DNA from: Silvimonas amylolytica
GTDB lineage: Bacteria; Pseudomonadota; Gammaproteobacteria; Burkholderiales; Chitinibacteraceae
Length of the DNA stretch: 64,000 bases
Direction: 5' to 3'
NCBI RefSeq assembly: GCF_014645555.1
Contig: NZ_BMLY01000003.1
Coordinates: 178,588 to 242,587 of the forward strand
Made by a program: the position numbers and the translations under genes
In this document: in pieces, positions 9,210 through 18,794 of the stretch
Layout of the letters: each line of letters starts with the position of its first letter
How positions within the stretch are numbered: the stretch's first letter is position 1
Notes under the pieces: model-generated
The model's input: the letters and a program-made list of their open reading frames with translations, nothing else
Databases searched by the model: none
Told to the model about the DNA's origin: nothing

Positions 9210-10226
9210 ATGGCAGACGATATCCTTTCCCAGGAAGAGGTCGACGCGCTACTGCGCGGTGTGACCGGCGAGGAGGACTCCGAAGAGGAGGGCCCCGACG
9301 CGGGATCGGTGCGCGCCTACGATATTGGTCGCCAGGAACGTATCGTGCGCGGGCGTATGCCCACGCTGGAAATCATTAACGAGCGTTTTGCCCGTAACCT
9401 GCGGATTGCCCTCTTTAATTTCATGCGCCGCAACGCGGAAATCAGCGTTGGACCGGTGCGTGTCCAGAAGTACAGCGAGTTCATCCGCAACCTGGTTGTC
9501 CCGACTAACCTGAACTTGATCCAGATGAAGCCCCTGCGTGGTACCGGGCTCTTTATCTTTGATCCGGATTTCGTGTTCCTGGTGGTCGATAACCTGTTTG
9601 GTTCGGATGGCCGTTACCACGTTCGTGTGGAAGGCCGTGATTTCACGCCAACTGAACAACGTATTATCCAGCGCCTGCTGGAAGTGGTGTTCGAGGAATA
9701 TCAGAAGGCCTGGAAACCCGTGTTCGAGTGCGAATTTGGTTATGTGCGCTCAGAAATGAACACGCAATTTGCCAATATCGCAACGCCGACCGAAGTGGTA
9801 GTGGCATACACATTCAAGATCGAACTGGGTGCAGGTGGCGGTGATTTCCACGTCTGCTTGCCATATTCCATGATCGAGCCTATCCGTGATCTGTTGTACA
9901 GCTCCATGCAGGCAGACCGGATCGAGGCGGACAATCGCTGGTTGAAACTGTTGCAAAAACAGGTGCAAAACGCGGAGGTGGATCTTGTGGCCACGCTGGG
10001 CAATACCCAGGTCACGCTGGGTGACATTCTGAACCTCAAGTCGGGCGATGTGATCTCGCTGGAGATCCCGCAAGCGATTGTGGCCGACGTGGATGGGGTG
10101 CCGTTGCTGGAATGCAACTATGGTATTCTCAACGGCCAATACGCACTCAAAGTCAACAAAATACTCAGTAACGCCGACGCACTTAAAACCGGCGGCGAGC
10201 TAGACCAGGGAGAAACCAATGGCTGA
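9210..10226 (+). CDS. fliM: Flagellar motor switch protein FliM
   Basis: C-ring protein that binds CheY-P and controls rotation direction. The 338-residue length is typical. The extreme N-terminus DDILSQEEVDALLRG is the conserved CheY-P binding helix. The middle domain carries the conserved LRGTGLFIFDPDFVFLVVD stretch, and the C-terminal SpoA domain interacts with FliN. The stop overlaps the fliN start by eight bases, indicating translational coupling of the two switch proteins. Confidence 0.97.
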   Translation: MADDILSQEEVDALLRGVTGEEDSEEEGPDAGSVRAYDIGRQERIVRGRMPTLEIINERFARNLRIALFNFMRRNAEISVGPVRVQKYSEFIRNLVVPTNLNLIQMKPLRGTGLFIFDPDFVFLVVDNLFGSDGRYHVRVEGRDFTPTEQRIIQRLLEVVFEEYQKAWKPVFECEFGYVRSEMNTQFANIATPTEVVVAYTFKIELGAGGGDFHVCLPYSMIEPIRDLLYSSMQADRIEADNRWLKLLQKQVQNAEVDLVATLGNTQVTLGDILNLKSGDVISLEIPQAIVADVDGVPLLECNYGILNGQYALKVNKILSNADALKTGGELDQGETNG

Positions 10227-10647
10227 GGATAGCGCCCCGGAAGAAGCGCTGGATGACTGGGCGGCCGCCATGGCCGAACAGGCCGAGGCCGATAGCAAAG
10301 CGGCTGACACGCAGGCCGATGTAAAAAGCGCTGCCGACATGTTCGAGCGCTTTGATGCGCCGCAGACTGTATCACCCGGTGCCCCCAATAACATCGACAT
10401 GATCCTGGATATCCCGGTCGCCTTGACCGTGGAGCTGGGGCGGACCAAGATTGCCATTCGCAGCTTGCTGCAACTGGCGCAAGGTTCTGTGGTGGAACTG
10501 GATGGTCTGGCGGGCGAGCCCATGGATGTGCTTGTCAACGGCTGCCTGATCGCTCAGGGTGAAGTCGTGGTCGTGAACGACAAGTTCGGTATCCGCCTGA
10601 CCGACATCATTACTCCCGCAGAGCGGATTCGCCGGCTGCACAAGTAA
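10219..10647 (+). CDS. fliN: Flagellar motor switch protein FliN
   Basis: C-ring subunit of the flagellar switch. It has 142 residues: an acidic, alanine-rich N-terminal extension (about 60 residues) and a SpoA domain with DIPVALTVELGRTKIAI, VVELDGLAGEP and VVVVNDKFGIRLTDI. These match the FliN/YscQ C-terminal fold. Its ATG lies inside the last codons of fliM, so translation is coupled. fliO follows after a gap of about 100 bases. Confidence 0.97.
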   Translation: MAEDSAPEEALDDWAAAMAEQAEADSKAADTQADVKSAADMFERFDAPQTVSPGAPNNIDMILDIPVALTVELGRTKIAIRSLLQLAQGSVVELDGLAGEPMDVLVNGCLIAQGEVVVVNDKFGIRLTDIITPAERIRRLHK

Positions 10648-10748
10648 ACAGCCAGCAATGGCCGGCGGGCGGTGATGACACTGCCCGCGTCTTGTTCATC
10701 ACACTAACCAGTCCAGATGGGGCAGACGTGCCCGGGTGTATTTCTTCC

Positions 10749-11195
10749 ATGTGGTCCAGACGTTTTGCCTTGGGCGCGTTGCTCATGAATCTTGCTGCAT
10801 CCGCACTGGCGGCTGCGTCATCCCCGCAATCGGCAGTGGTTCCCGCCGCCACCTCATCCGGCTCGTTCGCGCAGTTGGCCCAGGTCGTCATTGCGCTGGT
10901 GTTTGTGCTCGGTCTGATCTTCGTTTCCGCCATGTTGATGCGACGGTTTTCCTTGCTGCCTGGCATGGCTGCGGGCAATCGTCTGCGTGTGGTTTCCGGC
11001 ACCATGGTTGGCCCCAAGGAACGTGTGGTCATTGTTGAACTGGACGACACCTGGCTGGTGGTGGGGGTGACGCCACAAAACGTGAACCTGCTCCATACGC
11101 AACCCAGGCCGGCAGATGCGCCGCCGCCGCCCATGCCGCCCCAGTTTGCCTCGAAACTGGCACAGATTCTGGCTGGCAAAAGGCCCCAAGCATGA
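10749..11195 (+). CDS. fliO: Flagellar biosynthesis protein FliO
   Basis: Small membrane protein that helps assemble the FliP export-gate ring. I place the start at the ATG giving MWSRRFALG, 148 residues; the frame also has an upstream TTG at 10692 that is less likely. A signal-like hydrophobic stretch is followed by a second segment at about residues 45-67 ([20 protein letters not shown]) and a soluble part with [20 protein letters not shown] and [15 protein letters not shown], which is the FliO domain signature. The stop overlaps the fliP start (ATGA). Confidence 0.9.
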   Translation: MWSRRFALGALLMNLAASALAAASSPQSAVVPAATSSGSFAQLAQVVIALVFVLGLIFVSAMLMRRFSLLPGMAAGNRLRVVSGTMVGPKERVVIVELDDTWLVVGVTPQNVNLLHTQPRPADAPPPPMPPQFASKLAQILAGKRPQA

Positions 11196-11962
11196 AATCC
11201 TGGTTTTCCCTACGCCGTCTGGCTGGTGCGCTGACGTTCCTGGTGCTGGCGGGTGTACCGCTGGCTGCTCACGCAGCAGACGCTGCGGGCATTCCGTTCA
11301 TGACGGCCACCCCAGGCAATGGCGGCACCGCGTACTCATTGCCTATCCAGACGCTGCTGTTCCTGACGGCGCTGACTTTCCTGCCGGCCGTATTGTTGAT
11401 GATGACGGCGTTCACGCGCATCGTCATCGTGTTGTCTTTGTTGCGCCAGGCGCTGGGTACGCTGCAAACGCCACCCAATCAGGTCATCATCGGTTTGTCG
11501 CTGTTTTTGACTTTCTTTGTGATGTCGCCGGTATTCGACAAAATCTATAGCCAGGCGTACGTACCGTACTCGCAGCAAAAAATGACCTTCAATGACGCCA
11601 TGGACAAAGCGGCGGTGCCATTGAAAGACTTCATGATGAAGCAGACGCGACAACGCGATCTGGCCTTCTTTATTGAGGTCTCCGGTGCGCAAAAGCCCAA
11701 CGGCCCGGAAGACGTGAGCCTGCGCGTGCTGGTGCCGGCGTTTGTAACCAGTGAACTCAAAACTGCATTCCAGATTGGTTTCATGGTGTTCATTCCGTTT
11801 CTGATTATTGATCTGGTCGTTGCCAGTATCTTGATGGCCATGGGGATGATGATGGTCTCGCCGGTGACCATTGCATTGCCGTTCAAACTGATGTTGTTTG
11901 TGTTGGTCGACGGATGGACGTTGTTGATGGGCTCTTTGGTCCAGAGCTTTTATACAGGGTGA
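11192..11962 (+). CDS. fliP: Flagellar biosynthetic protein FliP
   Basis: Core pore-forming subunit of the flagellar export gate (five FliP, four FliQ, one FliR). The 256-residue protein begins with a cleavable signal peptide ending AAHAADA, as FliP proteins do. It shows the family sequence [58 protein letters not shown] and the C-terminal [18 protein letters not shown]. Translation is coupled to fliO through ATGA. A 176-base gap separates it from fliQ. Confidence 0.97.
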   Translation: MKSWFSLRRLAGALTFLVLAGVPLAAHAADAAGIPFMTATPGNGGTAYSLPIQTLLFLTALTFLPAVLLMMTAFTRIVIVLSLLRQALGTLQTPPNQVIIGLSLFLTFFVMSPVFDKIYSQAYVPYSQQKMTFNDAMDKAAVPLKDFMMKQTRQRDLAFFIEVSGAQKPNGPEDVSLRVLVPAFVTSELKTAFQIGFMVFIPFLIIDLVVASILMAMGMMMVSPVTIALPFKLMLFVLVDGWTLLMGSLVQSFYTG

Positions 11963-12138
11963 AGCCAGTGGAAGCGGGGCGAGGTGCAAGCCGTGCCCCC
12001 GTGCAGTCCGTCCTGGCGGCGGACATCTGTGGCCATGTATTTATATAATTGCGAAACAGGCGTGAGCTGCTGGCAAAACCAGCCATGGGGCCTTCCCCCT
12101 TCACACCTGGCTTCTTACTTCTCACAGGCAGCAAGCCC

Positions 12139-12408
12139 ATGACCCCAGAAACCGTCATCACCTTGATCCAGCGCGCCATGGAAGTGCTGGTGCTGCTGGC
12201 TGGTCCAATTTTGCTGTCTGTGCTGGCTGCAGGTTTGATTGTGTCGGTGTTTCAGGCTGCCACGCAGATCAACGAAGCCACACTGTCGTTCATCCCCAAG
12301 CTGCTGGTCGCATTTCTGGTCTTTGTTCTTGCGGGCCCGTGGATGATTGGCATCATTACTGATTACACCACGCGCCTGTTCCAGAGCATTCCCACGCTGA
12401 TCGGGTAA
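12139..12408 (+). CDS. fliQ: Flagellar biosynthetic protein FliQ
   Basis: Small export-gate subunit with two membrane helices. The 89-residue length equals that of E. coli FliQ. I chose the ATG giving MTPETVITLIQRAMEV; the longer frame upstream lacks similarity to the family. It contains the conserved VLLLAGPILLSVLAAGLIVS, QAATQINEATLSFIPKL and GPWMIGIITDY. fliR starts nine bases after the stop. Confidence 0.95.
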   Translation: MTPETVITLIQRAMEVLVLLAGPILLSVLAAGLIVSVFQAATQINEATLSFIPKLLVAFLVFVLAGPWMIGIITDYTTRLFQSIPTLIG

Positions 12409-12417
12409 ACGCACCGC

Positions 12418-13206
12418 ATGTTTACGGTTACTGACGCGCAAATCAACGGCTGGCTGGCACTGTTGCTGTGGCCGTTTTTGCGCATTTTCGGCGTTTTCAT
12501 GGCCGATCCGTTTTTCTCGAACTCTGCAATCAGCAATACGATACGTGTTTCCCTGGCGCTGCTGCTTACGTTGCTGATCGCACCCATCCTGCCGGCCATG
12601 CCAGATGTCCCGGTGATGTCGGCGCAAGGCATCATGATCGGGATTAACCAGTTATTGATTGGCTGGATGATTGGCATGTGCATGCAGCTGATTTTCAGTG
12701 CAGTTGAAATGGCAGGTAACATTGCCGGTTTGCAGATGGGGCTGGGTTTTGCTTCCTTCTACGACCCGCAAAGCGCATCCAACGTGCCGTTGGTAGCGCA
12801 GTTTCTGAGTGCTGCGACGCTGCTACTGTTCCTGGCCATGAATGGCCATCTGATCGTATTGCGCGCACTGATCGAAAGCTTTGCGCAGCTACCACCGACG
12901 GATGCCCCGCTGGCCAGCGGCGCATTCAGGATGATCGCCGAACATGGCAGCATGCTGTTCAACACCGGCTTGCGTCTTGCCATGCCGGTGGTGGGGGCAC
13001 TGTTGATTACCAACCTGTCGGTAGGCGTGATGACCCGCGCAGCGCCCCAACTGAATGTATTTGCAATCGGCTTTCCTATCATGCTGGCGATTGGCGCTGC
13101 CGCGTTGTATATGGTGCTGCCGTATCTGCCCCAGTTTGTGAATGGCATGATTAATGAGTTCACACGCTTCGTGAACGGCCTGATGCAGGCACTGGCGCCG
13201 CAGTAG
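12418..13206 (+). CDS. fliR: Flagellar biosynthetic protein FliR
   Basis: Single-copy export-gate subunit closing the FliPQR helical assembly. It has 262 residues with about six hydrophobic segments and family features such as LLWPFLRIFGVFMADPFF, IGMCMQLIFSAVEMAGNIAG and QMGLGFASFYDPQ. It is the last recognised flagellar gene of the operon. A small membrane-protein gene follows after 26 bases. Confidence 0.96.
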   Translation: MFTVTDAQINGWLALLLWPFLRIFGVFMADPFFSNSAISNTIRVSLALLLTLLIAPILPAMPDVPVMSAQGIMIGINQLLIGWMIGMCMQLIFSAVEMAGNIAGLQMGLGFASFYDPQSASNVPLVAQFLSAATLLLFLAMNGHLIVLRALIESFAQLPPTDAPLASGAFRMIAEHGSMLFNTGLRLAMPVVGALLITNLSVGVMTRAAPQLNVFAIGFPIMLAIGAAALYMVLPYLPQFVNGMINEFTRFVNGLMQALAPQ

Positions 13207-13232
13207 GTTATTCGCCGCTTATATATATAGAT

Positions 13233-13463
13233 ATGTATATCTTGTTGATCGGCTATCTCTACGTCATTGGAATGATGGCCATTGCCTCTGGCAGTCTGGC
13301 GCTCGGTGGGTTCTTTATTGTTGTGCTGGGCATTTTGCCGACCTGGTTGATCTTGTGGCTCAAGCGGGCAGGGCAGATCAAGAGCGCAGAGCGACAAGCA
13401 GAACGAGCGCGAGAGGGCGAACAGACCGCAGTGGACCGCAACGAAGGACAAAATACGCCGTGA
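13233..13463 (+). CDS. Small membrane protein of unknown function (76 aa)
   Basis: I do not recognise a named family. The first 48 residues are almost wholly hydrophobic, forming two likely membrane helices separated by a short glycine-rich turn; the remainder is a charged tail with an Arg/Glu-rich helix (KSAERQAERAREGEQ). No clear ribosome site precedes the ATG, and an AT dinucleotide run lies just before it. Its stop codon overlaps the GTG start of the next gene (GTGA), so the two are probably translated together. It may be the last gene of the flagellar operon or the first of a short pair. Confidence 0.65.
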   Translation: MYILLIGYLYVIGMMAIASGSLALGGFFIVVLGILPTWLILWLKRAGQIKSAERQAERAREGEQTAVDRNEGQNTP

Positions 13464-14365
13464 GCCAGAAACCTGCTATTGCCTGGCGTGACGGCGTGGC
13501 TCCCAGTTTTGTCATCTTGCCCGAGCAGGGCGGTTGGCCCGACTTGCTTTCTTTCTTGCTGCAGCGGTTTCCGCACTTGCCAGCGGGTGGGATCGAGGCC
13601 CGCCTGGCCGCGGGCGAAATCATGGATAACGCCGGCTTGCCCGTGCGTGGTACGGATGCTTACCGACCCGGGGAGCGACTGTGGTATTTCCGTGAAGTCC
13701 CGGATGAAGAACCGGTGCCGTTTGAGGCAACGGTTATTTACCGTGATGAACATATTCTCGTTGCAGACAAACCCCACTTTCTGGCGACCGTTCCTTCGGG
13801 CCGCCGCCTGCGTGAAACCTTGCTTAACCGTTTGCGGCAGTCGCTTGATTTGCCGGAACTCACCCCCGTACACAGGCTGGACCGTGAAACGGCGGGTCTT
13901 GTCATGTTTTGTCTGCATCCGCCCAGCCGCGGGCTGTATCAATCCTTGTTTGAGTCACGCCTGGTTGGCAAAGTCTACGAAGCCATCGCGCCACTGAACC
14001 CTGCGCTGGCATTACCGCTGGTTTATCGCAGCCGCCTGGAGCAAGGGAGTCACTTTTTTACCTCGCAAGAAGTGAAGGGTGAACCCAACGCCGAAACGCG
14101 TATTTCGCTGTTGCAGGAAAACGGACAGCTGGGCTGGTATCGGCTTGAACCGCGTACCGGCAAGAAACACCAGCTTCGGGCGCATATGTCTGCTTTGGGT
14201 GTGCCTATCTGCAATGACCCGTGGTATCCAGAGGTCCAGCCGGATGCGCCTGACGACTTTAGTCGGCCGTTGCAGCTTCTGGCCCGTTCGCTCCGGTTTA
14301 TCGATCCTGTCACTGGTGAAGAACGTCTGTTCGAGAGCACGCGTTCGCTTGACTGGCCAGCCTAG
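13460..14365 (+). CDS. RluA-family 23S rRNA/tRNA pseudouridine synthase
   Basis: Isomerises specific uridines in structured RNA. The catalytic motif HRLDRETAGLVMF, with its essential Asp, lies near the middle; it is preceded by ILVADKPHFLATVPSG and followed by GRYHQLRAH-like KKHQLRAHMSALG, all typical of the RluA class. I place the start at GTG 13460, which follows GAAGGA and overlaps the stop of the upstream small gene, giving 301 residues. The longer open frame upstream is only the antisense-like reading of that gene. The RNA target cannot be deduced. A terminator follows 180 bases downstream. Confidence 0.92.
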   Translation: MSQKPAIAWRDGVAPSFVILPEQGGWPDLLSFLLQRFPHLPAGGIEARLAAGEIMDNAGLPVRGTDAYRPGERLWYFREVPDEEPVPFEATVIYRDEHILVADKPHFLATVPSGRRLRETLLNRLRQSLDLPELTPVHRLDRETAGLVMFCLHPPSRGLYQSLFESRLVGKVYEAIAPLNPALALPLVYRSRLEQGSHFFTSQEVKGEPNAETRISLLQENGQLGWYRLEPRTGKKHQLRAHMSALGVPICNDPWYPEVQPDAPDDFSRPLQLLARSLRFIDPVTGEERLFESTRSLDWPA

Positions 14366-15259
14366 TCGGCCCGCTGCGCGGCTCGGGTGAAACGCACCCA
14401 CCGGGTTTGTCTCTTTGCGTAATGGGTCTGGAGCACTCCGGACCTGTTTCGACCGCCTCTTTTCCTCGCGCCCCCTGTTTTCCAGATATTTATCTGTCAT
14501 TGAGGATCAACGACGCCGTTCATCCTGCGTTTTGATGCGCCTATAGGACAATAAACTTGTCCTTTTTTGAGGGCGAAACGGAACTTGCCTATACATGTTC
14601 GGGAAATCCCGAATACTTTTTTATGGTGTTTTGGGCGGGGCCTTGTTTGACGATTGATTTCTTCCTGACGCCAGCCGCTGTGACCAAAACCCGAAATGAC
14701 TCTGGCTGGTGCATCGGCTTATGTCATTGAACTATGATGCACCAATTTTGTGCGTCAATGACGATTCTAAACGTTTGTTTCAATTAAAGATTACATTTAA
14801 CTTTCTTATATATTGTTTTAAATAAATAATAAATAGTTCCAGATGGAATATTTGGCAATACTTATATTCACTTTTCGAGGGGTTTGGTGAGGCTGTCTGG
14901 AGGGGGATACAGGTGGGTTCAAGGCCACTACGCAAGCGTTGACTGTTGTCATGATACGACAATAGTATCGGTGTTAGGTCGTTGATATGATTTAAGTTGA
15001 TGATTTTAAATGATATTGAGGATGATTGATTGCATTTGAAAGCACGTGTTTATCGCTTTGTATCCTGTTTACTGTGTATTTTTGACAACAAAAACTAGGA
15101 GGAAGTCTCTTTTTTTTGTTGAGGGAATGTCACTTCTGCGATTATCCGCTCACTTACACGGCCGACGGACAACGATGGCCGGAGAGGGTCGCCAACAGCG
15201 CACCCCTTGGCCGTACTGTAAGGATGTGGGCTTCCACTTACCAACCCTGGGAGGCAGTT
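14366..15259 (+). other. 894-base gap upstream of the TonB-dependent receptor
   Basis: No gene is supported. The stretch turns markedly AT-rich from about 14750 to 15110. It contains a terminator (14545-14568), an inverted repeat GTCATTGA/TCAATGAC (14723-14730 and 14755-14762) enclosing an imperfect TGCAC/GTGCG dyad, and presumably the promoter of the receptor gene. An antisense open frame covering its right part is a shadow of the receptor gene. The length and structure suggest a regulated leader; no classical Fur box was recognised. Confidence 0.5.
14545..14568 (+). terminator. Rho-independent terminator downstream of the pseudouridine synthase
   Basis: AGGACAA (14545-14551) pairs with TTGTCCT (14557-14563) around loop TAAAC, followed by six T (14563-14568). 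Confidence 0.75.
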
Positions 15260-17914
15260 GTGCTTCATAAAAGAAAAACTCTCGTAGTGGCACTGGCATT
15301 GATTGGTGCTACGTATGCAGCATCTGCCTTCGCAGATGATGCAGACAACTCCAGTCAAATCGAACGCGTTGAAGTGACTGGTTCCAACATCAAGCGCATT
15401 GGCCAGCAAGGCGGTACTTCCGTTACCGTGATCAAGGCTGATGATCTGGTGAAGCAAGGTATCGTGACGGTTGAACAGGCCGTGGCGACCATTGCAGCAA
15501 ACACCTCGTCCATTACCAGCTCCAGCGCTGTAGGTACTGATAACGCAGGTGCCTCGTTTGCTGACCTGCGCGGTCTGGGCTACCAACGCACGCTGGTATT
15601 GCTGGACGGTCGCCGTCTGGCCAGCCAGGCTTCGTTTGGTACCGCTGTTGACCTGAACGCCATCCCGATGGCCACCATCGAGCGTATCGATGTGTTGCCG
15701 GCTGGCGTGTCCGCTGTGTACGGTTCCGATGCGGAAGCTGGTGTGATCAACTTCATCACCAAGAAGTCGATCCAGGGCGCAACCCTTGAAGTGAAATACC
15801 TGGACCCGCAACACCCGGGTGGTATCACCAAGGAAGTCAGCGTAACGGGCGGCAAGGGTAGCCTGGCTGACGACGGCTTCAACATCTACGGTTCGTTCTC
15901 TGCGCAAAAGAGCAGCGAAATCAAGACAACTGATCGTAGCTTCGCGACGGATCGTTTGAACCCGAATGGCGTGAGCGCCTACACGGGCCCGGCGAACTAC
16001 GCTGATGCAGGTATTGGTTTCTACAACCCGCTGGGTACAACTTGTAACCCTCCGGTTCTGGTTTACGATTCCGGCAGTGGTATTTGCCGTGAGCAAACCC
16101 CGCTGTACTACGGTATCCAGCCGGAAACCGAGCAATACTCCGCGACTGTAAAAGCCTCCAAGCAAGCTGGTGACAATCTGTTCGCGCTGCAGTATGTCGG
16201 CACGCAAACCACCACCAAGACCAAGGTGGCTCCGTCTCCGCTGATCCCGGGTAGCGCTTCGAATACCTTCACGATCAGCCCGGGCAACCCGAATTACCCG
16301 ACCAATATCCCGGCCACTGAAGTGGATCCGGATACTGGCGACGTCTACAACAACGTCAACCAGCAGCCAGTGACGCTGTACGGCCGTTCCACACAACTGG
16401 GTCCGCGTATCGATGAATACGTTTCGACCACCCAGCGCGTGCTGGCTACTGCCGAAGGTCAACTCGGTTCGTGGGATTACAAGTCTGGTCTTGGCTATTC
16501 GCAAAACAGCGTTCGCCATTACCTGACTGGCGGTTACGTTGGCGAGAGCCTGCTGCAGCCTGCCCTGGATGCAGGTACGGTTAACCCGTTCTCTGATTCC
16601 ACCGCTGGCTGGGATAGCGTTCAAGTGAACGGCAAGGAAGAGCAGGACAAGTACTCGGTCACCATGGCTGACTTCCATGCAAGCAAGGAAGTTTACCAAT
16701 TGCCGGCCGGCGCAGTTGCCGTGTCGTTTGGTGCTGAAGCACGTCACGAAAGCCTGCAATCGCACTTCACCGATCTGGCTACTCAAGCCATGAGTACCGG
16801 TCTGCAATACGCTGTGGATACCTCCGGTTCCCGCAACGTTTACGCATTGTCCGCTGAAGCGCAATTCCCGATCATCAAGAACCTGGATGTGGACATCGCT
16901 CTGCGTGATGACTACTACGCCGACGTTGGCAACAGCTTCAGCCCGATGGTTAGCCTGAAGTATCAGCCGATCAAGGAAGTGGCATTCCGTGCTTCCGGTT
17001 CTACCGGCTTCCGCGCACCGTCCTTGTACGACAAGTACCAGCCGGCTTCGACTTCGTTTACGGCCAACCCGTACAACGATCCGTTGCTGTGCCCGGGTGG
17101 CACTGTCAACAGCGCAGCCGGTGGTGTGAAGGGTCGTGATTGCGGTCAGCAAATGCAGCTGCAAACCTCCGGCAACACCAATCTGCAACCGGAAAAATCC
17201 ACGTCCGCCTCGTTTGGCGTGATTCTGGAACCGATCAAGTCGCTGACTGCAACGGTGGACTTCTGGTGGACTGACATCAGCCACACCATCTCCCCGATGA
17301 ACGAAGAAGCGATCTTCGGTAATCCGGAGAAGTACGCAGACCGTTTTGTGCGTGACTCCAATGGGGTGCTGCTGTACGTGCTGGATCCGACGCAAAACCT
17401 GGGCGACACCAATACCTCTGGTATTGACCTGTCCGCTGCGTGGAGCCTGCCGAAGACTGCAATCGGTAACTTCACCGTCACCTACAACGGTACTTACCTG
17501 ACCAAGTTCGACTACCAGTTCGAAGAAGGCGGCCAGTACTTCCACGGTGTCGGTAACTTTGCTCAGTACAACAACGCACCGATCTTCCGCTACAAGCAGA
17601 ACCTGAACCTGAACTGGGTCAAGGGCAACTGGAGCGGTATTCTGGGTTCGACCTATCAAACGGGTTACAAGGACCAGAACAACCAGGATGAATTCCCGGG
17701 TTCGGATAACCACGTTGCTTCGTACATTCTGTGGAACCTCTCCGGTACCTACGTGTACCAGAAGGATCTGACCATCACTGCGGGTATCAAGAACCTGTTT
17801 GACAAGGCTCCCCCGTACTCCAACCAGGTTTATGCCTTCCAGCAAGGCTATGACCCGCGCGTAACCGACTCTGTCGGCCGTGCTTACTACCTGCAAGCAT
17901 CCTACAAGATGTAA
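15260..17914 (+). CDS. TonB-dependent outer-membrane receptor
   Basis: Outer-membrane beta-barrel that imports a ligand using TonB energy. I choose GTG 15260 because GGGAGG lies five bases upstream and it yields a clean signal peptide (HKRKTLVVALALIGATYAAS... ending AFADD), giving 884 residues. The mature start carries VEVTGSNIKR, then a plug domain with LRGLGYQRTLVLLDGRRLA, ERIDVLPAGVSAVYGSDAEAG and VINFITKK. The rest is barrel, with the late DLSAAWSLP and GIKNLFDK motifs. Codon choice is strongly biased (CTG, GGT, CGT, AAC), implying high expression. The ligand is unknown; no TonB-adjacent heme or siderophore genes give a hint. It precedes tonB-exbB-exbD-exbD. Confidence 0.93.
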   Translation: MLHKRKTLVVALALIGATYAASAFADDADNSSQIERVEVTGSNIKRIGQQGGTSVTVIKADDLVKQGIVTVEQAVATIAANTSSITSSSAVGTDNAGASFADLRGLGYQRTLVLLDGRRLASQASFGTAVDLNAIPMATIERIDVLPAGVSAVYGSDAEAGVINFITKKSIQGATLEVKYLDPQHPGGITKEVSVTGGKGSLADDGFNIYGSFSAQKSSEIKTTDRSFATDRLNPNGVSAYTGPANYADAGIGFYNPLGTTCNPPVLVYDSGSGICREQTPLYYGIQPETEQYSATVKASKQAGDNLFALQYVGTQTTTKTKVAPSPLIPGSASNTFTISPGNPNYPTNIPATEVDPDTGDVYNNVNQQPVTLYGRSTQLGPRIDEYVSTTQRVLATAEGQLGSWDYKSGLGYSQNSVRHYLTGGYVGESLLQPALDAGTVNPFSDSTAGWDSVQVNGKEEQDKYSVTMADFHASKEVYQLPAGAVAVSFGAEARHESLQSHFTDLATQAMSTGLQYAVDTSGSRNVYALSAEAQFPIIKNLDVDIALRDDYYADVGNSFSPMVSLKYQPIKEVAFRASGSTGFRAPSLYDKYQPASTSFTANPYNDPLLCPGGTVNSAAGGVKGRDCGQQMQLQTSGNTNLQPEKSTSASFGVILEPIKSLTATVDFWWTDISHTISPMNEEAIFGNPEKYADRFVRDSNGVLLYVLDPTQNLGDTNTSGIDLSAAWSLPKTAIGNFTVTYNGTYLTKFDYQFEEGGQYFHGVGNFAQYNNAPIFRYKQNLNLNWVKGNWSGILGSTYQTGYKDQNNQDEFPGSDNHVASYILWNLSGTYVYQKDLTITAGIKNLFDKAPPYSNQVYAFQQGYDPRVTDSVGRAYYLQASYKM

Positions 17915-17925
17915 TTCGCGGGTGG

Positions 17926-17965
17926 CTCTGGCCTCTGCCCTTGATCAAAAGGGCAGGGGCCAGGC
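17926..17965 (+). terminator. Strong intercistronic hairpin between the receptor gene and tonB
   Basis: CTGGCCTCTGCCC (17928-17940) pairs with GGGCAGGGGCCAG (17951-17963), one G-T pair, extendable by two T-A pairs into the loop. There is no long T run after it, so it may be a partial terminator or an mRNA-stabilising structure that lets the receptor be made in excess of the TonB machinery. Confidence 0.55.
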
Positions 17966-18093
17966 CAATTTGGCAGCAAGTTTCAACCAAGCCCGTGAGG
18001 GTGAGTTGATGGTTGTGGCAAGTTGAACTTCTGGATGAAGTCGTCGCAGGTGAAGGCGGCAGAGTCCAGGTGAATTGAAGGTTGAGCCGAACA

Positions 18094-18759
18094 ATGGCTA
18101 ACACAGCATACGGATATGGCCAAGGCCGTGCCGGTGGCCGTCGTGCAACAGGTCTGATAGGCGTGGTGGTTTTTCACGTGCTGCTGATCTACGCACTGAT
18201 TTCCGGTCTGGCACAAGACGCGGTCAAGAAGATCCAGCAAAAGGTGGAAGTCTCGATCATCAGCGAGCCGCCGCCGCCTCCACCCCCGCCGCCCCCTCCC
18301 AAAGTAGAGAAGGTCATCCCCAAGGCTGCACCGCCGGTGCCGCAACCCAAGGCTTATGTGCCGCCGGTTGAGCATCCGAACCCTGCGCCTGCGCCGACTG
18401 CCATTGCAGCGACGACGTCTGACCCGGCCCCGCAAGCGCCGGCTCCGGCCCCCGCGCCTGCACCCGCACCGGCCCCGAGTGGCCCGGTTTCGGTCAAGGG
18501 CAACTGCTCGCATATCGAAAAGCCTGAATATCCTGGCAAAGCCATGGACGAAGGCATCGGTGGCGATGTCGATGTCACGTTCTCGACGGGTGCCGATGGC
18601 AAGTTGAGTGGCGCCCCGAATTTCTCTTTCAGGGGAATTCCGGCCACCTACCAGAAATATTTCCGGACTGCAGTCACTAATGCACTGCAATCCTATACAT
18701 GCAGCCCGAACCTGCAACTCAAGCAGCAGATCGGTTTCAAGTTGGATTCTGATTCCTGA
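18094..18759 (+). CDS. tonB: Energy transducer TonB
   Basis: Links the inner-membrane ExbB/ExbD motor to outer-membrane receptors. The 221-residue protein has an N-terminal membrane anchor (GLIGVVVFHVLLIYALISGL), then a proline-rich periplasmic spacer including an unbroken Pro run (PPPPPPPPPPP) and PAPAPAPAPAPAP. The C-terminal TonB domain has KPEYPGKAMDEGIGGDVDV and FRTAVTNALQSYTC. Two cysteines frame the C-terminal domain. The start ATG follows GAAGG twelve bases upstream. exbB follows after 35 bases, so they form one operon. Confidence 0.95.
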   Translation: MANTAYGYGQGRAGGRRATGLIGVVVFHVLLIYALISGLAQDAVKKIQQKVEVSIISEPPPPPPPPPPPKVEKVIPKAAPPVPQPKAYVPPVEHPNPAPAPTAIAATTSDPAPQAPAPAPAPAPAPAPSGPVSVKGNCSHIEKPEYPGKAMDEGIGGDVDVTFSTGADGKLSGAPNFSFRGIPATYQKYFRTAVTNALQSYTCSPNLQLKQQIGFKLDSDS

Positions 18760-18794
18760 TCGCAGGGATCGACGTTTAAAGAAGGGTCAAGATC

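Noticed and set aside
15095..17896. 933-codon antisense open frame opposite the TonB-dependent receptor
   Set aside because: It lacks any recognisable domain or signal. It arises because the receptor gene's strong codon bias avoids TTA, CTA and TCA, the codons that would be antisense stops.
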